The position numbers were made by a program, and so were the translations under genes. From contig CAJUCQ010000015.1 of NCBI GenBank assembly GCA_910584905.1, positions 1 through 23,480 on the forward strand: 23,480 nucleotides of DNA. Direction: 5' to 3'. Every line of letters begins with the position of its first letter. Position 1 is the first letter of the stretch. This document shows positions 18,223 through 23,480 of the stretch, piece after piece. Below the pieces are notes generated by a model that saw nothing but the letters and a program-made list of their open reading frames with translations, ran no database searches and was not told the DNA's origin. The DNA is from an uncultured Muribaculaceae bacterium. GTDB taxonomy: Bacteria > Bacteroidota > Bacteroidia > Bacteroidales > Muribaculaceae.

Positions 18223-21129
18223 ATGAAAAAAATCTTTTCGCTTCTGCCGTGTCTGCTCCTCAGCATAGCGGCTTCGGCTTCGTCGATTGCACCGGCGGCC
18301 TTCGACACAGTGGCCGGCGACCCTCTAAAGACGCGTTTTTACACGCTGCCGAACGGTCTTCGCGTCATCACCACCGTGAATAAAGACGCTCCGCGGATAC
18401 AGACCTATATAGCGGTTCGGGTCGGGGGCAAGAACGACCCTGCCGAGACGACGGGTCTCGCCCACTATTTCGAACATCTCATGTTCAAGGGCACACCCAA
18501 CTACGGCACGAGCGACTACGAGGCGGAGCGTCCTCTCCTCGACAGCATCGAGGCGGCCTTCGAAGTCTACCGCAAGACTTCCGACCCTGCCGCCCGCACG
18601 CAGATTTACGCACGCATCGACTCGCTGAGCCATGCGGCTTCGCTCATCGCCATCCCCAACGAGTACGACAAGCTCATGAGCACGATAGGCGCTCAAGGCT
18701 CGAATGCGTTCACGTCGATGGACGTGACGTGCTACACGGAGGATATTCCTTCAAACCAGATTGAGAACTGGGCCCGCATCCAGAGCGACAGGTTCATCCA
18801 ACCGGTTCTCCGCGGCTTCCACACCGAACTCGAGACTATCTATGAGGAAAAGAACATGTCGCTGAAAAACGACTCGGAGAAGGCTTCGGACGCACTTCTC
18901 TCGGCATTGTTCCCGGACCATCCCTACGGCACGCAGACAGTCCTCGGCACGCAGGAGCATCTTAAAAATCCGTCGATAACGAACGTGAAACGCTACCATA
19001 AGGACTGGTACGTGCCTAACAACATGGCGGTCATCATGTCCGGCGACTTCGACCCTGACGAGGCCGTGGAGATTATCGGCCGCTATTTCGGGGGCATGGA
19101 GGCCAAAGCCGACCTGCGACTTGCGGCCCGCCCCGAGCCGACGGCACCGTCGGCCCCTGTGGAGCGGAGCGTGCAGGGTCAGGAGGCTCCCTACATATAT
19201 CTCGGCTGGCGCATTCCGGGGGGCAACTCCGACGAGAGCATTTTGTTTGAAATCATGGGGCGTGTGCTTCAAAACGGATACTGCGGAATCATAGACACCA
19301 ATGTGTCTCAGCCTCAGCGCATTCTTACGTCGAGCGTATTCCCGTACAAGATGTCGGACGGCGGCATTTTTATGCTTTACGGCGAGCCGAAGACGGGACA
19401 AAGCCTCGATGAAGTCCGCGACATCCTTCTCGCGCAAGCCGACAGCCTGCGCGAAGGGCGCTTCTCGGACGAGCTTGTAGAAGCCGTGAGGAGCAACTAC
19501 AAGCTTTTGCTCCAGCGTCGGTTCGAGAACAACGAAGCCCGCGCTGATATGTTGCTTGACGGTTTTGTCAACGGGCGTCCGTGGGGGCGTACGGTCGATG
19601 ACATCAACAATCTCGATAAAATAGGGAAAGCCGAAATCACGGCTCTCGCGCGCAAATATCTCAAGCCGGAGGGCTATGCCGTGGTCTATAAAAAGCAGGG
19701 CGAGGACCCCGGGGTTGCAGAAATCGCCAAGCCCAAGATTACGCCCATCGCCACTAACCGCGACGCGGCCTCGGCATTCATGCGCGAAATAGCGGCATCG
19801 GAGGTTGAGCCTATCGAGCCTCGGTTTGTCGATTTCGAGAAAGAACTCACCATCCTCAACGGCGCCGGCGATACTCCTATATATTATACGCGCAATACGA
19901 CCAACGATATATTCACCCTGACGTTTGTGTACGAAACCGGCTCGACGGCTATTCCCGAGCTGGCGACCGCGGGGAAACTCTTTGAATTCGCTTCGACTCC
20001 GAGCATGAGCACTGCTGAAATCCAAGAGACGTTCTATTCGCTGGCATGTTCGTACAGGATGTCGTTTGACGGCGAGCGGACGTATTTCACGCTTCGCGGC
20101 CTGAGCGAGAACATGGATAAGGCGGTGAAGTTTTTCTACGACTTCCTCCGCGATGCGCGCGTTGATGACGCAACCTTCGAGACGCTTCTTGCCGACGAGG
20201 CTCAGGACCGCAAAAACCAGAAGACTCAGGAGGCCTACAACGACTACGCCTTGCGTCTGTATCAGAGATACGGCGAGCGCAACGAGCTGACGAACCGGCC
20301 GAGCATCGAGGCTCTTCGCGGAATCGGCGCCAAAGGTCTGCTCGACGCCCTCCGCCGATTTCCGACCTACAAGCATCGGACCATCTACTACGGGCCTGCA
20401 AGCGAAGACCGGGTGCTTGCTGTTCACGACGGGGTGACACCGAGAGAGCTTTCGGCCGTTCCGGCCCCGAAGCCTTACGCACCTGTGTCTACGGACGAAA
20501 CGGTCATCTACGTTGCGCCCTACGACATGGCACAGGCCGATTACAGCATGTTCAGCCACACGGACGAGGAGTACAGCGCGTCGACCGAGCCTCTCCGAAG
20601 GATGTACAACAACTATTTCAACGGCGGGATGAACGGCGTAGTGTTCCAAGAGATGCGCGAAAGCCGCTCGCTGGCCTACACGGCGTCGGCCGGCATCGAA
20701 CGCCCGTCGCGCAAGGGGCGGAATTATCTGTACACGGCCTATATCGCCACACAGGTCGACAAGCTCCCGGAGGCAATGGGTGCTTTTGAGGATATTATAG
20801 AAAATATGCCGGTGAGCGAGCAGGCATTCGCCATCGCCCGCAAGAACGCCGAGGACGGAATCCGGACTCAGCGTGTAATCAAAGACGGAATCGCATGGAG
20901 CTACGTTTTCGCCCTTGACATGGGGCATGACACTGACCCGTCGGAGAGTTTCTACCGGGCACTTCAGACGATGACGGCCGAGGACGTGGCCAATTTCCAG
21001 AAAACGCACGTCAAGGGGCGCCGCTTCAGCCACGCCATCCTCGGACCGCTCGATAAAATCGACCTTGAGAGCCTTCGTCGCAAGGGCCGCGTGGTGGTGC
21101 TGACGACGGAGGAAATCTTCGGAGAATGA
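18223..21129 (+). CDS. Exported M16-family zinc metallopeptidase
   Basis: This 968-aa protein has an N-terminal signal peptide (MKKIFSLLPCLLLSIAASAS, cleavage near residue 20), so it should act in the periplasm or outer envelope. The first M16 unit has the inverted zinc motif HYFEH (81-85); the zinc-binding glutamate is probably Glu209 with Glu202 as the companion acid (ELETIYEE). The distance from the HxxEH motif to this glutamate is about 124 residues, against roughly 77 in pitrilysin, owing to an extra helical stretch (about 98-150). A second, non-catalytic M16 unit follows from about 540, with NYFNGGMNGVVFQEMRESRSLAY near 796. This two-unit architecture is that of pitrilysin/PqqL-like peptidases; the natural substrate cannot be told. 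ATG 18223 is chosen because it opens the signal peptide; a TTG at 18151 lies inside the carAB terminator. Confidence 0.93.
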   Translation: MKKIFSLLPCLLLSIAASASSIAPAAFDTVAGDPLKTRFYTLPNGLRVITTVNKDAPRIQTYIAVRVGGKNDPAETTGLAHYFEHLMFKGTPNYGTSDYEAERPLLDSIEAAFEVYRKTSDPAARTQIYARIDSLSHAASLIAIPNEYDKLMSTIGAQGSNAFTSMDVTCYTEDIPSNQIENWARIQSDRFIQPVLRGFHTELETIYEEKNMSLKNDSEKASDALLSALFPDHPYGTQTVLGTQEHLKNPSITNVKRYHKDWYVPNNMAVIMSGDFDPDEAVEIIGRYFGGMEAKADLRLAARPEPTAPSAPVERSVQGQEAPYIYLGWRIPGGNSDESILFEIMGRVLQNGYCGIIDTNVSQPQRILTSSVFPYKMSDGGIFMLYGEPKTGQSLDEVRDILLAQADSLREGRFSDELVEAVRSNYKLLLQRRFENNEARADMLLDGFVNGRPWGRTVDDINNLDKIGKAEITALARKYLKPEGYAVVYKKQGEDPGVAEIAKPKITPIATNRDAASAFMREIAASEVEPIEPRFVDFEKELTILNGAGDTPIYYTRNTTNDIFTLTFVYETGSTAIPELATAGKLFEFASTPSMSTAEIQETFYSLACSYRMSFDGERTYFTLRGLSENMDKAVKFFYDFLRDARVDDATFETLLADEAQDRKNQKTQEAYNDYALRLYQRYGERNELTNRPSIEALRGIGAKGLLDALRRFPTYKHRTIYYGPASEDRVLAVHDGVTPRELSAVPAPKPYAPVSTDETVIYVAPYDMAQADYSMFSHTDEEYSASTEPLRRMYNNYFNGGMNGVVFQEMRESRSLAYTASAGIERPSRKGRNYLYTAYIATQVDKLPEAMGAFEDIIENMPVSEQAFAIARKNAEDGIRTQRVIKDGIAWSYVFALDMGHDTDPSESFYRALQTMTAEDVANFQKTHVKGRRFSHAILGPLDKIDLESLRRKGRVVVLTTEEIFGE

Positions 21130-21140
21130 ACCGCCCGCAC

Positions 21141-21164
21141 TGACAGCGGACTGACAAAATGTCA
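21141..21164 (+). promoter_or_regulatory. TGACA repeats upstream of dnaK
   Basis: TGACA at 21141-21145 is followed exactly 11 bp later by an inverted pair TGACA-AAA-TGTCA (21152-21164). This gives three half-sites, the first two in phase on one face of the helix. They lie just upstream of the hairpin and -24/-12-like element, where an activator or repressor site would be expected. No regulator can be named with confidence. Confidence 0.5.
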
Positions 21165-21168
21165 TATC

Positions 21169-21198
21169 ATCGCGTGCCAAACCTTTTTGGCACGCGAT
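21169..21198 (+). terminator. 13-bp hairpin between the M16 peptidase gene and dnaK
   Basis: ATCGCGTGCCAAA and its exact inverse form a 13-bp stem with a 4-base loop (21182-21185), followed by TTGTTTATC. Position and shape suit a terminator for the M16 gene, 40 bp after its stop. The right arm also forms the upstream half of a -24/-12-like element, so a dual or purely promoter-linked role is possible. Confidence 0.65.
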
Positions 21199-21203
21199 TT
21201 GTT
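21188..21203 (+). promoter_or_regulatory. Possible sigma-54-like -24/-12 element of dnaK
   Basis: TGGCACG-CGAT-TTGTT resembles the RpoN consensus TGGCACG-N4-TTGCW with correct spacing (12 bp between the GG and -12 dinucleotides). It carries one deviation at a critical base (GT where GC is expected). Predicted start is near 21214, giving a leader of about 75 nt. I found no TAnnTTTG box in 21130-21288. This is a tentative call. Confidence 0.35.
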
Positions 21204-21213
21204 TATCTAATGA

Positions 21214-21236
21214 CGGACAGCCACGAAAGGCGTCCG
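21214..21236 (+). other. Hairpin at the start of the dnaK leader
   Basis: CGGAC (21214-21218) pairs with GTCCG (21232-21236), and GCC (21220-21222) with GGC (21229-21231). The result is an 8-bp stem with one bulged A and a 6-base loop, ACGAAA. If the predicted start is right, it sits at the very 5' end of the mRNA. It does not cover the start codon, so it is not a simple RNA thermometer. Confidence 0.45.
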
Positions 21237-21288
21237 CACACAAACACAGTTCAATAATCAGAAACAAATATAAAACACTTACACAATT

Positions 21289-23199
21289 ATGGGCAAAATC
21301 ATTGGTATTGACTTAGGAACCACGAACTCCTGCGTTGCCGTTCTTGAAGGCAAGGATCCTGTAGTGATTCCGAACAGCGAAGGGCGGAACACGACCCCTT
21401 CGGTCGTAGCATTCGTAGATGGCGGCGAGCGCAAGGTGGGCGATCCTGCCAAGCGTCAGGCCATCACCAACCCCAAACGCACCATTTACTCCATCAAGCG
21501 CTTCATGGGCGAGACCTACGATCAGGTAGCCAAGGAAATCGAGCGCGTGCCTTATAAAGTAGTCCGCGGGGAGAACAATACGCCCCGAATCGACATCGAC
21601 GGACGCGAATATACGCCTCAGGAAATCTCGGCCATGATCCTTCAGAAGATGAAGAAAACGGCAGAGGACTATCTCGGCCAGACCGTCACGGAGGCCGTAA
21701 TCACCGTTCCGGCCTACTTCAACGACTCGCAGCGTCAGGCGACGAAGGAAGCCGGCGAAATCGCAGGCCTCAACGTTCGTCGTATCGTCAACGAGCCCAC
21801 TGCGGCAGCACTTGCCTACGGCCTCGACAAGAGCAACAAGGACCAGAAAATCGCCGTGTTCGACCTTGGCGGCGGCACGTTCGATATTTCAATTCTCGAA
21901 CTTGGCGACGGCGTGTTTGAAGTTAAATCCACCAACGGCGACACGCACCTCGGCGGCGATGACTTCGACCACGTGATTATCGACTGGCTCGCCGATGAGT
22001 TCCAGAAAGAAGAGGGCGTAGACCTCCGTCAAGACCCGATGGCCCTCCAGCGCCTGAAAGAAGCAGCTGAAAAGGCCAAAATCGAGCTTTCGAGCACGAC
22101 TTCGACGGAAATCAACCTGCCGTACATCATGCCTGTGAACGGTATTCCGAAGCACCTCGTGAAGACGCTCACCCGCGCAAAATTCGAGCAGCTTGCCGAC
22201 AAGCTTATCCAAGCCACGCTCAAGCCCTGCGAGGACGCACTCCGCGACGCCGGGCTCACGGCCAAGGATATTGACGAGGTAATCCTCGTGGGCGGTTCGA
22301 CCCGTATCCCCGCTATCCAGCAGGTAGTAGAGAAATTCTTCGGGAAGGCTCCCTCGAAGGGTGTGAACCCCGACGAAGTAGTGGCCGTCGGCGCCGCCAT
22401 TCAGGGCGGTGTTCTCTCGGGCGATGTCAAGGACGTGCTTCTTCTTGACGTAGTGCCCTTGAGCGTCGGCATCGAGACACTCGGCGGCGTGATGACGAAG
22501 CTTATCGAGGCCAACACGACCATCCCGACCCGCAAGAGCGAGACCTTCTCGACAGCCGCCGACAACCAGCCTTCGGTTGAAATCAACGTTCTTCAGGGCG
22601 AACGCCCGATGGCCAAGGACGACAAGCTCCTCGGCAAATTCCACCTCGACGGCATCAATCCCGCACCCCGCGGTGTGCCTCAGATTGAGGTGACATTCGA
22701 AATCGACGCCAACGGTATCCTCAACGTATCAGCCAAGGATAAGGCTACGGGCAAGGAACAGAGCATCCGCATCGAGGCATCGAGCGGCCTGACCGACGCC
22801 GAAATCAAGCGCATGAAGGACGAAGCAGCCGCCAACGCCGCCGCTGACGCCAAGGAAAAAGAGCGCGTCGACAAGCTCAATCAGGCCGACGCCGTAGTAT
22901 TCCAAGCAGAAAAGCAGATTGCCGAGCTCGGCGACAAGCTCCCGGCCGACCGCAAGGCCGCAATCGAGGGCGCCGTTGCCAAGCTTAAGGAAGCACACAA
23001 GGCACAGGACGTCGACGCCTGCGACGCAGCCATCAAGGAGGTTGAAGCCGCCATTCAGGCCGCCGCACAGGACATCCACAATGCACAGCAGGCCGGCGGC
23101 GCAGGGTTCAATCCCGGCGCAGGCGCCCCCAACCCCGGCGCAGGCCAGCAGGGCGGCGACGACCACGTGACGGACGTCGACTTCGAGGAAGTGAAGTAA
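21289..23199 (+). CDS. dnaK: Chaperone protein DnaK (Hsp70)
   Basis: This 636-aa ATP-dependent chaperone works with DnaJ and GrpE on nascent and misfolded proteins. The nucleotide-binding domain (1-381) has phosphate-1 motif GIDLGTTNSCVAV (6-18), VPAYFNDSQRQATKEAGEIAG (140-160), phosphate-2 motif DLGGGTFDISILE (192-204) and the adenosine motif VILVGGSTRIPAIQ (331-344). The hydrophobic linker DVLLLDV (382-388) leads to the substrate-binding beta domain and helical lid. The C-terminus has a Gly/Pro/Ala-rich disordered tail and ends in EEVK. Length is normal. Neither grpE nor dnaJ is adjacent; it is flanked by a hairpin upstream and a terminator downstream and looks monocistronic. Confidence 0.99.
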   Translation: MGKIIGIDLGTTNSCVAVLEGKDPVVIPNSEGRNTTPSVVAFVDGGERKVGDPAKRQAITNPKRTIYSIKRFMGETYDQVAKEIERVPYKVVRGENNTPRIDIDGREYTPQEISAMILQKMKKTAEDYLGQTVTEAVITVPAYFNDSQRQATKEAGEIAGLNVRRIVNEPTAAALAYGLDKSNKDQKIAVFDLGGGTFDISILELGDGVFEVKSTNGDTHLGGDDFDHVIIDWLADEFQKEEGVDLRQDPMALQRLKEAAEKAKIELSSTTSTEINLPYIMPVNGIPKHLVKTLTRAKFEQLADKLIQATLKPCEDALRDAGLTAKDIDEVILVGGSTRIPAIQQVVEKFFGKAPSKGVNPDEVVAVGAAIQGGVLSGDVKDVLLLDVVPLSVGIETLGGVMTKLIEANTTIPTRKSETFSTAADNQPSVEINVLQGERPMAKDDKLLGKFHLDGINPAPRGVPQIEVTFEIDANGILNVSAKDKATGKEQSIRIEASSGLTDAEIKRMKDEAAANAAADAKEKERVDKLNQADAVVFQAEKQIAELGDKLPADRKAAIEGAVAKLKEAHKAQDVDACDAAIKEVEAAIQAAAQDIHNAQQAGGAGFNPGAGAPNPGAGQQGGDDHVTDVDFEEVK

Positions 23200-23230
23200 T
23201 CCCTCAATTCAGAAATACCTGAATCCATAT

Positions 23231-23272
23231 AAATGGAGTGTAGCTCAAAAGGTTACACTCCATTTTCTTTTT
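23231..23272 (+). terminator. Rho-independent terminator of dnaK
   Basis: A perfect 12-bp stem (23231-23242 with 23254-23265) encloses an 11-base loop and is followed by a T-rich run, TTTCTTTTTG counted from the end of the stem. It starts about 30 bp after the dnaK stop codon. Confidence 0.93.
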
Positions 23273-23312
23273 GTAATTTCCTATATCAATATATTACTGT
23301 CCGCTAAACCAT

Positions 23313-23350
23313 AAAAAGTCGAGTCCAACTTCTTGAATGGCAGAAGTTGG
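23313..23350 (-). terminator. Candidate terminator for the minus-strand gene at the window end
   Basis: CCAACTTCT (23325-23333) and its exact inverse (23342-23350) form a 9-bp stem with an 8-base loop. On the minus strand a T5 run comes about 7 nt after the stem, which is late for a standard terminator. It lies 28 bp after the stop of the partial gene and faces the dnaK terminator. Confidence 0.45.
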
Positions 23351-23378
23351 GCATACTTCATGTATAAGATAAGCCCCC

Positions 23379-23480
23379 TCAGCAGTTTTCAGTATTGTCG
23401 GGCGGCGATTCAGATTCTTCAGCAAGCATTATTTTCAGATCTGCATCGGGCTGGTTGAGGAACTTTTCGAGATTCAGATA
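23379..23480 (-). CDS. 3' end of an unidentified protein gene (partial)
   Basis: On the minus strand the frame is open from the window edge to a TGA at 23379-23381, giving the last 33 residues of a protein. They begin YLNLEKFLNQPDADLK and end acidic and polar (EESESPPDNTENC). The composition looks like a real hydrophilic C-terminus, but the piece is too short to assign a family. The local DNA is less GC-rich than the genes to its left, so an accessory or mobile-element gene is possible. Confidence that it is coding is moderate. Confidence 0.45.
   Translation of the reverse strand, partial: YLNLEKFLNQPDADLKIMLAEESESPPDNTENC

Noticed and set aside
18751..21267. Minus-strand open frame (838 codons) opposite the M16 peptidase, running into the dnaK upstream region
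   Set aside because: The sense protein is plainly M16 with a signal peptide and HxxEH motif; the antisense product has no recognisable motif, and its N-terminal extension crosses the hairpins before dnaK.

Overview
The window is a core-genome segment from a member of the Bacteroidota, most likely the order Bacteroidales. A GC-rich, Muribaculaceae-like lineage is my guess, because all proteins read like Bacteroides/Parabacteroides orthologues while the DNA is richer in GC than Bacteroides. The clearest lineage marks are the promoters (-33 TTTG / -7 TAnnTTTG), weak or absent Shine-Dalgarno sequences, and the sequences of RpoB, RpoC, EF-Tu and CarB. Taxonomy is inference from sequence memory, not from a search.

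Region 1 (about 1-13460, all on the minus strand) is the tRNA / tuf / secE-nusG / rplKAJL / rpoBC supercluster. Read 5' to 3' on the minus strand it runs: promoter (13458-13428), tRNA-Thr(TGT), tRNA-Tyr(GTA), tRNA-Gly(TCC), tRNA-Thr(GGT), tuf, a large hairpin, tRNA-Trp(CCA), secE, nusG, rplK, rplA, rplJ, rplL, an attenuator-like hairpin, rpoB, rpoC, and a strong terminator. The first five genes have the same order as E. coli thrU-tyrU-glyT-thrT-tufB. Together they supply tRNAs and EF-Tu, the SecE translocon subunit, NusG, four 50S proteins of the L1 and L7/L12 stalks, and the two large RNA polymerase subunits. Two copies of a perfect 20-bp palindrome lie beyond the rpoC terminator, at the window edge.

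Region 2 (13376-13718) is a divergent intergenic region. It carries the tRNA-tuf promoter on the minus strand and the carA promoter on the plus strand; the two share the 11-mer GTAACTTTGCA at the -7 box. The tRNA-side promoter also has phased A-tracts upstream and a 9-bp dyad over its start.

Region 3 (13719-18197, plus strand) is the carAB operon (carbamoyl-phosphate synthase, for arginine and pyrimidines), closed by a clear terminator. Region 4 (18223-21129) is an exported two-domain M16 zinc peptidase. Region 5 (21130-23272) is dnaK (Hsp70) with an unusually structured upstream region (inverted repeat, hairpin overlapping a -24/-12-like element, leader hairpin) and a strong terminator. The last 100 bases hold the 3' end of an unidentified minus-strand gene.

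I see no CRISPR array, prophage, complete insertion sequence or defence system, and no obviously new multi-gene system: this is mainly housekeeping DNA. The most unusual single observation is in tRNA-Gly(TCC), where the near-universal tertiary pair G19-C56 is replaced by A19-U56 through two matching changes. The dnaK control region comes second.
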